DNA of 15,840 nt from Chitinophagaceae bacterium UBA2793 (GCA_002352045.1 DEHT01000109.1:1-15840), one strand, 5' to 3'. Shown: positions 5,209 through 13,643, counted from the first letter of the stretch. Program-made: numbers and translations. The notes: generated by a model from the sequence alone, not told the origin.

Positions 5209-7076
5209 CCCGGATTAGCAGCAGCCTCCTGCGCAGCCAATAAATAAATGAGGGATGCTGTTCCATCCATTGTAGGTTCGTTGGTACTGTAGTCTCCGTA
5301 GTCATCATGATACACCGCCAGGTTGCTCTGAAAGGTTGCATATTCATCTTCATTATATAATTTAATTCCAATGAGATTTTTGTAAATGCTATTATATACA
5401 GGACCATCAACCAGCCCTCCATCAATCGGATATCTTTTTATGTTTGTAAATGCGGAATGAGGATCTACAGGCGTATCGCCCCATTCGGGCAAACCATAAA
5501 CCATGCTGGTTCCCCATGGGTTGCAGCCAAAAAGCCAGTCAATGTTCGCTTGTTCCAGTGCCTCATAACTATCATCGCCGGTTTGAGTTCGATACCAATA
5601 GCATTGTTGTGCAAAGGCTACCGTTAAATTATTGCTGCACCAAATAAATGGAACGCCTCTGTAAAAAGCATTTTCAGATGCTCTTTGCCAAACTATTTCT
5701 ATTCCCTGTTTATAATAATTGCTTAAAGTATCGTAATAAGTTGGAAACTTATTTATAAACTCGGCAGAAAAACCTGAAGCCTGTTTTGGAAATGCCTGCT
5801 TTAATTTTATTTGCTTTAGCAACTCAAAATGCCCGGCATTTACAAATGGATACCATTGATAGTGGTTTGCTGTATCGTTAATAATCCATTTTGTGATGGG
5901 TTCTTTTTGAGCATGTAGCACAGCCTGTCCAAAGAACCATCCGCTGCCCGCATTTTCATCAGTTGATTTCATCATTGCATGAACATTTGCGTAAGCAAGT
6001 TCCATATCATCGGCCCAGTTTTCTTCGGCATATATATAAGGTGCTTTTACAGAAGCAGTTTGAGTATAGCCAATTTTTTTATTGGCATAGCTCATCGCAT
6101 CCATTGCTTTTTCATAATAGGAACGATAGTTATTTCCTACTTTAAGTTGATTTGCCAATGCAAATACCGATGCAAATTTTGCTGCAATAGAACTTGTGCC
6201 GGTTGTGGTATTCATGTATTTTCCTCTTTGCTGTGGTTCGCCGGTTACAAAATAAACCGGCCTTTGAAAACCCTTTCCATACTGGCTGTCCAATGCAGGC
6301 ATTCTCATACTGATATGGTCTCTATCATCGGCCACCTGGTTGTACATCACATGGGCAGATGGATTCATTCTTATTAACCAATCAATACCCCACTGAGCTT
6401 CGTCTACAATATCGGGTAAATTATTTTTTCCTTCCAATCCATTTGCCAGGTGTTTATCGGAAAACACATGAGGGAAATCTTTGTAAGCTAATAATAAATT
6501 ATAGGTTGCATTGGCCGAGGTAGTACTGTATTGCAAATAATCGCTGGCGTCGTGCCAGCCTCCCCAAATGTTTGCTTCACTGCTATCGGGCAAGCCTGCC
6601 TTTGCTGCATATAAATTATAGGCACCCCTATTGTGGCAACTGTCTTTTAAATAAGGATTAAACCCACAGCGTTGCTGGCGCATATATCGCAGTGCAAAAT
6701 CGGCCGTTCCTTTATAAACCGCATTGCTAATTTCAAATACCGGAGATTTTACAGACCCGGCCTGAACGTAATACCTGCCAGGTTTTGAAAAATCTGAAAA
6801 ATTGAGGCGATAGGTTTGTAAAAATGGACCATATGCACCAAATGCTTTTCCTGCTTTACCGGAGCTTACAATTTTTTTAGTTGATGCATCTATCAACTGC
6901 CAGGCACTAATGCTGGTTATTTCTTTGCTGCACCAAACAGCCGTTTTTTTGCCATGTGGTAAATAACCTAATTGATTGATGCGTATCCATGCAGTTGGAG
7001 CATCTTCTTTGTAGTTAAAAGAAATTAAGGTAAATAATATAGTAGCAATAAAAATTGCAGTAATAAAAATTTTCAT
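5196..7076 (-). CDS. Secreted glycoside hydrolase family 9 with N-terminal Ig-like domain
   Basis: The zero-frame product is 626 aa. Residues 1-20 are a signal peptide. Residues 28-115 match the CelD_N Ig-like domain (AWIRINQLGYLPHGKKTAVW). From about 120 to 612 runs the (alpha/alpha)6 GH9 catalytic domain. The nucleophile-activating pair is D176 and D179 in WHDASDY, and the catalytic acid is E600 in TNEPTMDGTAS. GH9 enzymes are inverting beta-glycanases, mostly endoglucanases. Members with CelD_N also include exo-beta-glucosaminidases acting on chitosan fragments. The link to a deacetylase domain makes an amino-sugar or acetylated glycan substrate attractive, but this is inference. The frame ends just after the catalytic domain, at an in-phase slippery heptamer, so two products may be made. 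No terminator is visible between this frame and the deacetylase frame. Confidence 0.93.
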   Translation of the reverse strand: MKIFITAIFIATILFTLISFNYKEDAPTAWIRINQLGYLPHGKKTAVWCSKEITSISAWQLIDASTKKIVSSGKAGKAFGAYGPFLQTYRLNFSDFSKPGRYYVQAGSVKSPVFEISNAVYKGTADFALRYMRQQRCGFNPYLKDSCHNRGAYNLYAAKAGLPDSSEANIWGGWHDASDYLQYSTTSANATYNLLLAYKDFPHVFSDKHLANGLEGKNNLPDIVDEAQWGIDWLIRMNPSAHVMYNQVADDRDHISMRMPALDSQYGKGFQRPVYFVTGEPQQRGKYMNTTTGTSSIAAKFASVFALANQLKVGNNYRSYYEKAMDAMSYANKKIGYTQTASVKAPYIYAEENWADDMELAYANVHAMMKSTDENAGSGWFFGQAVLHAQKEPITKWIINDTANHYQWYPFVNAGHFELLKQIKLKQAFPKQASGFSAEFINKFPTYYDTLSNYYKQGIEIVWQRASENAFYRGVPFIWCSNNLTVAFAQQCYWYRTQTGDDSYEALEQANIDWLFGCNPWGTSMVYGLPEWGDTPVDPHSAFTNIKRYPIDGGLVDGPVYNSIYKNLIGIKLYNEDEYATFQSNLAVYHDDYGDYSTNEPTMDGTASLIYLLAAQEAAANPGKKY

Positions 7077-7178
7077 CAGTGAATTGAATGGTGAACAATA
7101 AATTTAGATGAAAAAAGAATAAAAATTTTTTTAGCAAACGCATAAAACCGCAGTATCATTTCAGTCTATTGATTTTAT

Positions 7179-7210
7179 AAAAAAAGTCCTGCAATAAAAA
7201 TGCAGGACTT
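7179..7210 (-). terminator. Rho-independent terminator after clpX
   Basis: AAGTCCTGCA (7184-7193) and TGCAGGACTT (7201-7210) form a perfect ten-base stem with a seven-base loop. On the minus strand it is followed by a T7 tract (7185 down to 7179). It lies 23 bases after the clpX stop codon and insulates the glycoside hydrolase gene from clpX. Confidence 0.9.
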
Positions 7211-7232
7211 TCCACTAAAATATTTTTTTAAT

Positions 7233-8477
7233 CTATGCTACTTTCAACATGCTCAACTTGCTGGTATTAAACTTACGTTCTGCATATTCTAATGTTACTT
7301 CAAACTCTTTTATTTTTTGGCTGGGTAGCTCAAACATGGCATCGGTTAAAATGCTTTCGCAAATACTACGTAAGCCCCTTGCTCCTAATTTATATTCCAA
7401 TGCTTTGGCTACCATAAAATCAAATACAGTTGGTTCAAAACTCAAAGCAATGCCTTCGATTTCAAACAACTTGGTAAATTGTTTTATTAATGAATTTTTA
7501 GGTTCGGTGAGAATGCTTCTTAAGGTAGTAGCATCTAAAGGATTCAAATAGGTAACCACCGGTAAGCGGCCCAATAGTTCAGGAATTAAACCAAAGTGTT
7601 TTAAGTCAACTGCATTTACAAATTGTAAAAGGTTGTTGTGCTGATATTCCTGCAACTCTTTGTTTACCGTAAAACCAATGGCATTGGTGTTTACCCTGCG
7701 GGCAATCAATTTATCAATACCATCAAAAGCACCACCACAAATAAAAAGGATATTTTGTGTGTTAACCTTTACCAGTTTTTGTTCGGGGTGTTTGCGTCCG
7801 CCTTGTGGCGGTACCAGCACTTCACTGCCTTCTAACAGTTTCAATAGTCCCTGTTGTACACCTTCGCCACTTACATCACGGGTGATAGATGGATTGTCAT
7901 TTTTGCGGGCCACTTTATCAATTTCATCAATAAACACAATGCCTCTTTCTGCAGCTTGTACATCGTAATTGCAGGCTTGCAATAAACGGGTAAGCATGCT
8001 TTCCACATCTTCACCCACATAACCGGCTTCTGTAAATACGGTAGCATCTACAATAGCAAAGGGCACATTCAACATGCGGGCAATTGATTTTGCCAACAAA
8101 GTTTTACCGGTACCTGTTTCGCCCACCATTATAATATTGCTCTTTTCAATTTCTACTTCGTTATCGGTTTTTTGATTGAGCCTTTTGTAATGATTGTAAA
8201 CCGCCACTGCTAATATTTTTTTAGCATCATCCTGACCTATTACATATTCATCTAAAAATTTTTTTATTTCCTGGGGCTTACGAATCGTGAGTTTGGTAGA
8301 GCTGCTTTGTGGGGTATGTTTATGTTCGGTAGAAATACCTAATTCCTGTGCAATAATTTCCTCTGCATGTTCTACACAGTTTTCACAAATATGCCCATCT
8401 TGCCCGGCGATTAGAATTTTTACTTCATCTCTGCTGCGGCCACAAAATGAACAATGTAAAATTGGTTGTTTAGCCAT
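7233..8477 (-). CDS. clpX: ATP-dependent Clp protease ATPase subunit ClpX
   Basis: ClpX is the hexameric AAA+ unfoldase that feeds substrates to ClpP in the cytoplasm. The 414-aa product has normal length. The N-terminal zinc-binding domain has four cysteines (C9, C12, C31, C34). Walker A is GETGTGKT (119-126) and Walker B is VFIDEID (181-187). The pore loop is GYVGED (152-157). The RKH substrate loop is at 228-230. The IGF loop that docks in ClpP pockets is I267-G268-F269. Sensor 2 is GARGLRS near residue 368. All key parts are present. It is not directly joined to clpP here: a membrane protein gene and a promoter lie between. It has its own TTG-N22-TAnnTTTG promoter and a strong terminator. 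Confidence 0.98.
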   Translation of the reverse strand: MAKQPILHCSFCGRSRDEVKILIAGQDGHICENCVEHAEEIIAQELGISTEHKHTPQSSSTKLTIRKPQEIKKFLDEYVIGQDDAKKILAVAVYNHYKRLNQKTDNEVEIEKSNIIMVGETGTGKTLLAKSIARMLNVPFAIVDATVFTEAGYVGEDVESMLTRLLQACNYDVQAAERGIVFIDEIDKVARKNDNPSITRDVSGEGVQQGLLKLLEGSEVLVPPQGGRKHPEQKLVKVNTQNILFICGGAFDGIDKLIARRVNTNAIGFTVNKELQEYQHNNLLQFVNAVDLKHFGLIPELLGRLPVVTYLNPLDATTLRSILTEPKNSLIKQFTKLFEIEGIALSFEPTVFDFMVAKALEYKLGARGLRSICESILTDAMFELPSQKIKEFEVTLEYAERKFNTSKLSMLKVA

Positions 8478-8526
8478 TATATATATTTAAAAATTTGTTT
8501 TCAAGAGGGTCTAATAAAATCTGCTG

Positions 8527-8559
8527 CAAAGATACTTTTTAGTAATTAGTATTTTACAA
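8527..8559 (-). promoter_or_regulatory. Bacteroidota-type promoter for clpX
   Basis: On the minus strand TATCTTTG (8534-8527) is an exact match to the -7 consensus TAnnTTTG. A TTG (8559-8557) lies 22 bases upstream as the -33 element. Transcription would start about 40 bases before the clpX ATG. The box is followed by CAGC, as at the atpA promoter. Confidence 0.7.
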
Positions 8560-8601
8560 TTAAATGACTATAAAAAGAGCCTTTTCGATGCTTAGTATTT
8601 A

Positions 8602-9288
8602 CTACTTGTTTATTTGCTGCCGCTTAATTTCTTTCTTTCTGTTATAAATTCCGGTAATATAGGCGCCAATTAATGGTAAAATCAATAGCAATGAAATGCC
8701 TGTTAAAAACATTAATACAAAATAAGAACTGTCATGTGGGCCGGGATTTCTTATGCCTCCCATTATTGAAAATACAACCTTGTGTAAATTTAATATGGTT
8801 AATACCGATATGATAAGGCATATTGGCATGAATGTAATTGTAATAATATTGCCTAACGATAACCGGGTAAATTGTTTTAAAAACGAAAACAAAAGACAAA
8901 GCCTCCAGGCTGCTACCACTGCCAAAAACCAAACATTGATTGTATTGGCTGTTTGAATGGTAAAAAATTTTTCTACAGGTATGGCATAAAAAATAGCCGG
9001 AAACGAAGTAAGTGCAATAAATGTCAACACTATTTTATAAGCCCAGTTTTCTATTTGAAAGGGTAAAACAATAATCCAAATAAATGCGGCCAACAGAAAA
9101 ATATAAATCACAGAACCTAACCCTAAATTCTGTAACAGGCTTGCTTTTTCGTCGTCCCAGTAGCGTCCAATGCCAACCAGCCAGGTACCTAAAATGCCTG
9201 CGAATAAATGTGTGTTGTTCAATTGTAGTAAGTGAGCCTTGTTTAATTTAAAAAACAACAACCGAAAAATGGTAGATGATAATTGCAT
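8602..9288 (-). CDS. Multi-pass membrane protein of unknown function
   Basis: I do not recognise this family. From the ATG at 9288 the product is 228 aa with about six hydrophobic segments (near residues 28-45, 54-77, 83-103, 115-137, 145-167 and 187-213). It ends in a basic tail (NRKKEIKRQQ) that is probably cytoplasmic. No catalytic or transporter signature is visible. An earlier in-frame ATG at 9327 would add 13 residues, but it falls inside the hairpin terminator after the second clpP, so I prefer 9288. The gap to that terminator is only about 12 bases. Expression therefore probably depends on readthrough or a weak internal start. The position between clpP and clpX is unusual, but co-function is not shown. 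Confidence 0.75.
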   Translation of the reverse strand: MQLSSTIFRLLFFKLNKAHLLQLNNTHLFAGILGTWLVGIGRYWDDEKASLLQNLGLGSVIYIFLLAAFIWIIVLPFQIENWAYKIVLTFIALTSFPAIFYAIPVEKFFTIQTANTINVWFLAVVAAWRLCLLFSFLKQFTRLSLGNIITITFMPICLIISVLTILNLHKVVFSIMGGIRNPGPHDSSYFVLMFLTGISLLLILPLIGAYITGIYNRKKEIKRQQINK

Positions 9289-9299
9289 TCTACTAAAAT

Positions 9300-9330
9300 A
9301 AAAAAGCCTTGCTGAAAAATTCAACAAGGC
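9300..9330 (-). terminator. Terminator after the second clpP gene
   Basis: GCCTTG (9306-9311) pairs with CAAGGC (9325-9330) and TGAA with TTCA inside, with one mismatch between them and a three-base loop. A T6 tract follows on the minus strand (9305-9300). It lies 22 bases after the stop codon at 9353. Confidence 0.75.
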
Positions 9331-9352
9331 AATTAAAAAAAATTAATCTTCG

Positions 9353-9973
9353 TTAGAGTTTATCCATCACCCCATCTACAATACCATAAGCAATGCTTTC
9401 GTCCGCATCCATCCAGTAATCTCTGTCAAAATCGTGCATTACTTTTTCAATGGTTTGGCCACAGTTATCTGCCAGGATTTTTGCACCCAGGTCTTTTGCT
9501 TTTTTAATTTGCAGGGCCATTATTTCAAGGTCGGCACTGGTACCACGGCCACCGCCGCTTGGCTGATGAATCATCACTTCGCCATGTTTATAAATAAATC
9601 TTCTGCCCTTTTCACCGCCACTAAGCAAGATGCTTCCCATGCTGGCAGCCATGCCCATGCATATAGTACTTACCGGCGAAGAAATCATTTGCATAGTATC
9701 ATAAATTACCATGCCGCTGGTAACCACACCACCGGGGCTGTTGATATAAAACTTAATTTCTTTACCAGGGTCAATGGCTTCTAAATACATCAATCGATCG
9801 GTAATATCTTTAGCCGATTTATCATCTACAGCACCCCACAAAAATATTTTTCGTTGCTCAATAAACTTTTTATCGAAGCGCCATCCGCTCATCATTTTTT
9901 CCATTGGGTTTTCCGGAAGCTCGGGCATATCCTGCTCTTCCTCCTCGTTCATTCTTTTGTAATACTTATTCAT
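9353..9973 (-). CDS. clpP: ClpP-family protease subunit, second paralogue
   Basis: The 206-aa product is a serine protease of the ClpP (S14) family. The triad is S111 (GMAASMGS), H136 (MIHQPS) and D185 (DFDRDYW). The oligomer signature YINSPGG is at 76-82. Residues 1-30 are acidic and lack the conserved MNI-type axial loop found in the paralogue encoded upstream, so contact with ClpX may differ. The body is close to a Bacteroidota subgroup with RKIFLWGAVDD near its start. It follows the first clpP by 139 bases and precedes a terminator. The two paralogues may build separate rings or a mixed 14-mer; the sequence cannot decide. Confidence 0.95.
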   Translation of the reverse strand: MNKYYKRMNEEEEQDMPELPENPMEKMMSGWRFDKKFIEQRKIFLWGAVDDKSAKDITDRLMYLEAIDPGKEIKFYINSPGGVVTSGMVIYDTMQMISSPVSTICMGMAASMGSILLSGGEKGRRFIYKHGEVMIHQPSGGGRGTSADLEIMALQIKKAKDLGAKILADNCGQTIEKVMHDFDRDYWMDADESIAYGIVDGVMDKL

Positions 9974-10046
9974 TAATTTATTTTGATGATTTTATAATTT
10001 GGTGATTTGATGATTTGGTGATGAAGCCTTCAAAATTATTAAACCC

Positions 10047-10102
10047 AATCAACTTATCAACCTTTCAACCAATCAACTTTTCAACTAATCAACCTTTCAA
10101 TT
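10047..10102. repeat. Degenerate AATCAACYTTTCAACY tandem repeat between the clpP genes
   Basis: Copies of a 16-base unit begin at 10047 (with eight extra bases), 10071 and 10087. A different run of TGATTTG/TGATGATTTGG units precedes them at about 9983-10023. The stretch has almost no G on the plus strand. It lies in the 139-base spacer between the two clpP genes and has no visible hairpin. A shorter relative (CTCAACT repeated) occurs at about 11003-11022. Confidence 0.7.
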
Positions 10103-10112
10103 CAAAACCCAT

Positions 10113-10850
10113 TTAATCTTTTTTCTCTTTACGAGGATTAGTTGCCAGTACTTCATCTACCAGGCCATACTCTTTTGCTTCAGGTGCTGTCATCCATTTA
10201 TCCCGGTCGCAATCCTGTGCAATTTTTTCAACCGATTGCCCGGTATGATGCGCTATAATTTCGTAGAGTTCTTTTTTTAGTTTCCTTACTTCGTTTACGG
10301 TAATTTCAATATCACTTGCCTGGCCCATAGCGCCTGCACTTGGTTGGTGCATCATTATGCGACTGTGCTTTAATGCAGAGCGTTTGCCCTTGGTGCCTGC
10401 ACACATTAATACCTGTGCCATGCTTGCTGCAATGCCGGTACAAATGGTGGCAATATCAGGCGTAATTATTTGCATGGTATCGTACATGCCCAAACCTGCA
10501 TACACACTACCACCCGGACTGTTGATATACATTTGAATATCCCTGGTACGGTCGGTGCTTTCCATAAACAACAATTGTGCGGTAACAATATTGGCCACTT
10601 CGTCGCTAATAGGATAACCTAAAAAAATAATCCTATCCATCATCAATCGGCTGTACACATCCATTACTGCAATATTCATGGGGCGCTCTTCAATAATATT
10701 GGGCGTAAGGCCGGTTACATCAAACCTTGCCTGTGGTGCAGCAAAAGCATTGTATTGCTGCATATTTTTTTTATTGTAATCACTCAGTGTGTTGCTGTTG
10801 ATTCCTTTATGCTTGATGGCATATTGCTCAAACTCTTTTCCAAAATCCAT
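10113..10850 (-). CDS. clpP: ClpP protease subunit, canonical-type paralogue with long leader
   Basis: The 245-aa product is a ClpP serine protease with triad S143 (GIAASMAQ), H168 (MMHQPS) and D217 (DCDRDKW). The handle region and YINSPGG (108-114) are present, as is the typical ending TAPEAKEYGLVDEV. The conserved start of mature ClpP corresponds to about residue 58 (MNIAVMDVYSRLM), so there is a leader of some 57 residues. This is longer than the 14-residue propeptide of E. coli and may be removed by self-cleavage. It is the first gene of the minus-strand run clpP, clpP, membrane protein, clpX. An ATG at the mature position exists, but the leader is open and protein-like, so I keep the upstream start. 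Confidence 0.96.
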   Translation of the reverse strand: MDFGKEFEQYAIKHKGINSNTLSDYNKKNMQQYNAFAAPQARFDVTGLTPNIIEERPMNIAVMDVYSRLMMDRIIFLGYPISDEVANIVTAQLLFMESTDRTRDIQMYINSPGGSVYAGLGMYDTMQIITPDIATICTGIAASMAQVLMCAGTKGKRSALKHSRIMMHQPSAGAMGQASDIEITVNEVRKLKKELYEIIAHHTGQSVEKIAQDCDRDKWMTAPEAKEYGLVDEVLATNPRKEKKD

Positions 10851-11026
10851 ATACTCTATTTAAAATTTTTATTTTACGAATTAAATGCAATTAGCTCAAT
10901 TATATTAGTTTTTGTTACTGCATTAAAAAGTTTTTCTTTCCCTATTCACAAATTAAAATCGTTCACTCTTTAATTTATTTTACTTTGCGTTTCCAAAAAA
11001 TTGCTCAACTCTCAACTCTCAACTTT

Positions 11027-11722
11027 TTAATCCCTACTTCTTTGCTGATAAATTAAAATGTATTGTACCAGCATGGCAATAGATGCTAAGGCTGCCACCA
11101 CATAAGTAAGTGCTGCCCATTTTAAAGCGTCTTTGGCTTTTTCTTTTTCGGGTGCTGTAGTTATATTGGCAGTTTCTAACCAACTTAAAGCCCTTGCGCT
11201 TGCATCAAACTCTACCGGCAATGTAATTACAGAAAACAGTGTAGTTACAGCAAATAAAATAATACCAACTAACAATATAGTAGGGCTACCGCCACCAAAG
11301 CCCATAAAACCAAGACCGGCAATAATTACCCATTGCGATAAAGTGCTGCTTATTTGAACAGCAGGTACTAATTTACTGCGAAGCATTAGCATATTGTAGG
11401 CAGTAGCATGTTGCACAGCATGGCCGCACTCATGCGCTGCCACGGCTGCTGCAGAAACATTTCTTTCATTGTAAACCCCTTCACTAAGGTTTACTGTTTT
11501 ATCCATCGGATTATAGTGATCGGTTAACCTGCCTGCTACCGAAATTACTTTTACATCATAAATGCCATTATCCTTCAGCATTTTTTCTGCAATTTCTTTT
11601 CCGCTCAAGCCGCTGCTCGTTGGCACTTGTGAATACTCGTTGAATTTACTTTTTAATCTCCATTGTACCAGCATTCCTAAAAGCATAAATACAACGGAAA
11701 TAACAATAATACTAATTGGCAT
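11027..11722 (-). CDS. Membrane zinc metallopeptidase, YugP family
   Basis: The 231-aa product matches the neutral zinc metallopeptidases of the YugP type (PF04298). The HExxH motif is H97-E-C-G-H101 and the third zinc ligand is probably E171 in LPVEFDASARAL. One membrane segment lies at the N terminus (residues 3-20), a pair around 130-170, and one near the C terminus (about 203-225). The substrate of this family is unknown; a role in membrane-protein quality control is plausible next to ClpXP but not shown. The gene has a possible promoter, TTG-N20-TAGTTTTTG, with one extra T in the -7 box. It is separated from clpP by 176 bases with no clear terminator. Confidence 0.92.
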   Translation of the reverse strand: MPISIIVISVVFMLLGMLVQWRLKSKFNEYSQVPTSSGLSGKEIAEKMLKDNGIYDVKVISVAGRLTDHYNPMDKTVNLSEGVYNERNVSAAAVAAHECGHAVQHATAYNMLMLRSKLVPAVQISSTLSQWVIIAGLGFMGFGGGSPTILLVGIILFAVTTLFSVITLPVEFDASARALSWLETANITTAPEKEKAKDALKWAALTYVVAALASIAMLVQYILIYQQRSRD

Positions 11723-11915
11723 CGTTATTGAATTTTTAGTAAGTTAATCAAAAACTATTCCTTTAAAAAATGGCTGACAAAATTGCAAAATGCGTAACAC
11801 TGCTTGAATGTACAAAATTTTTAATTTGACGGCTGGTTGAAAATCTTAACCCTTATAAATACTATACCCCTTTTACTTTTGAATTTTTACTTTTTACTTT
11901 CTAAAAAACAGCCAC

Positions 11916-11942
11916 AAAAAAAGAGCGGCCTCAACCGCTCTT
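11916..11942 (-). terminator. Rho-independent terminator after atpA
   Basis: AAGAGCGG (11921-11928) pairs perfectly with CCGCTCTT (11935-11942) around a six-base loop. An uninterrupted T tract follows on the minus strand through 11916. It lies 24 bases after the atpA stop codon. Confidence 0.92.
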
Positions 11943-11966
11943 CTTTCTTCTTCATACAATTAAAAC

Positions 11967-13544
11967 TTATTTATACTGAGGAATAAGGCTATTTGCCAAT
12001 TCCACCATTTTCTTCAAGCCATCTTCGGGCAGGTTTCCTTTTTTAAATTCGGCCATTACCTGGGGCAATTTGTTTTCCATTTCTAATAAGAAATGGTCTT
12101 CAAATGCTTTTACTTTTTTAACCGCCACATCTTTCAACAAACCTTGTGTACCCAGGTAAATAATAGCTACCTGTTTTTCTACCGTAAATGGAGAGTACTG
12201 TGCTTGTTTCAAAATTTCCACGTTACGTGCACCTTTATCAATTACATATTTGGTAGCAGCATCAAGGTCGCCACCAAATTTAGAGAAGGCTTCCAGTTCA
12301 CGGTATTGAGCCTGATCGAGCTTTAAAGTACCGGCCACTTTTTTCATTGATTTAATTTGTGCATTACCACCCACACGGCTTACAGAAATACCTACGTTAA
12401 TTGCAGGACGAATACCGGCATTAAACAAGTTACTTTCCAAAAATATTTGTCCGTCGGTAATAGAAATTACGTTGGTAGGAATGTAGGCAGATACGTCACC
12501 AGCCTGTGTTTCAATAATGGGTAATGCCGTTAAAGAACCACCCCCTTTCACCAAATGTTTAATAGAATCGGGCAGGTCGTTCATTTGCCTGGCAATTTCA
12601 TCTTTTGAAACCACTTTAGCAGCCCTTTCCAATAAACGGCTATGCAGGTAGAATACGTCACCGGGATAAGCTTCACGGCCCGGAGGACGACGAAGCAATA
12701 AAGATACTTCACGGTAAGCAACTGCTTGCTTTGATAAATCATCATAGATAATTAAAGCCGGGCGACCGGTATCACGGAAGAACTCACCAATAGCAGCACC
12801 CGCAAAAGGAGCGTAGAACTGCAATGGAGCAGGCTCAGACGCAGAGGCTGCTACAATAGTAGTATAAGCCATAGCACCATTTTCTTCCAAAGTCTTCATA
12901 ATACCGGCAATGGTAGAAGCTTTTTGTCCAATGGCTACATATATACAATAAACAGGTTTACCTGCGGCGTAAAATTCTTTTTGATTAATAATGGTATCAA
13001 TACAAATGGCGGTTTTACCGGTTTGGCGATCACCAATTACCAGTTCACGCTGCCCACGGCCAACTGGAATCATAGCATCAATAGCTTTTATACCGGTTTG
13101 CAATGGTTCTTTTACCGGCTCTCTAAAAATTACACCCGGCGCTTTACGCTCCAAAGGCATTTCGTACAAATCACCGGTAATTGGGCCTTTACCATCAATA
13201 GGCTGGCCAAGAGTGTTAATTACACGGCCACACATGCCGTCTCCCACTTTAATAGAGGCAATTTTGTTGGTACGTTTTACTTTGTCGCCTTCTCTAATTT
13301 CGCTGCTATCACCCATCAATACCACACCCACATTGTCTTCTTCTAAGTTCAAAGCAATGGCTTGTACCCCATTGTCAAACTCCACCAATTCGCCTGAGCG
13401 TACATTGTTTAAGCCATACACACGGGCAATACCATCACCCACTTGCAATACGGTTCCTACTTCTTCTAAATCGGCAGAAGCATTAAAGTTGCTCAACTGC
13501 TGGCGAAGAATCGCCGAAATTTCATCTGGTTTAATTTCTACCAT
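11967..13544 (-). CDS. atpA: F1F0 ATP synthase subunit alpha
   Basis: The 525-aa product is the regulatory nucleotide-binding alpha subunit of the F1 head, which alternates with beta in the catalytic hexamer at the inner membrane. It has the N-terminal beta-barrel (residues 25-95), the P-loop GDRQTGKT (171-178), the LIIYDDLSKQ strand, and the family signature PAINVGISVSRVGG with its arginine finger. Length and ends are normal. The gene is alone: downstream is a strong terminator and then a peptidase gene on the same strand, and upstream is a divergent gene. Neither atpH nor atpG, its usual neighbours, is within the window. A clear TTG-N20-TACCTTTG promoter supports transcription as a single-gene unit. 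Confidence 0.98.
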   Translation of the reverse strand: MVEIKPDEISAILRQQLSNFNASADLEEVGTVLQVGDGIARVYGLNNVRSGELVEFDNGVQAIALNLEEDNVGVVLMGDSSEIREGDKVKRTNKIASIKVGDGMCGRVINTLGQPIDGKGPITGDLYEMPLERKAPGVIFREPVKEPLQTGIKAIDAMIPVGRGQRELVIGDRQTGKTAICIDTIINQKEFYAAGKPVYCIYVAIGQKASTIAGIMKTLEENGAMAYTTIVAASASEPAPLQFYAPFAGAAIGEFFRDTGRPALIIYDDLSKQAVAYREVSLLLRRPPGREAYPGDVFYLHSRLLERAAKVVSKDEIARQMNDLPDSIKHLVKGGGSLTALPIIETQAGDVSAYIPTNVISITDGQIFLESNLFNAGIRPAINVGISVSRVGGNAQIKSMKKVAGTLKLDQAQYRELEAFSKFGGDLDAATKYVIDKGARNVEILKQAQYSPFTVEKQVAIIYLGTQGLLKDVAVKKVKAFEDHFLLEMENKLPQVMAEFKKGNLPEDGLKKMVELANSLIPQYK

Positions 13545-13643
13545 AAAATTTATTTATTTATTTAGCCGGCTGAAAACCTTTGTGGTACATCGTTGTGTCA
13601 CTCACTTGTACATTTTCAGCTATGGGCATCTGTTTTGAGGCTG

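Noticed and set aside
5979..6377. 132-codon open frame opposite the GH9 gene
   Set aside because: It lies antisense to the catalytic domain, has no recognisable domain and no promoter.
9289..9327. Earlier start for the membrane protein
   Set aside because: These 13 codons lie within the hairpin and T tract of the clpP terminator, so they are unlikely to be translated.
10047..10102. CRISPR array
   Set aside because: The units are contiguous and degenerate with no unique spacers, and no cas gene is present.
12991..13638. 215-codon open frame opposite atpA
   Set aside because: It is a mirror of the strongly conserved atpA coding sequence, is rich in Ser/Pro/Thr as such mirrors are, and has no family features.
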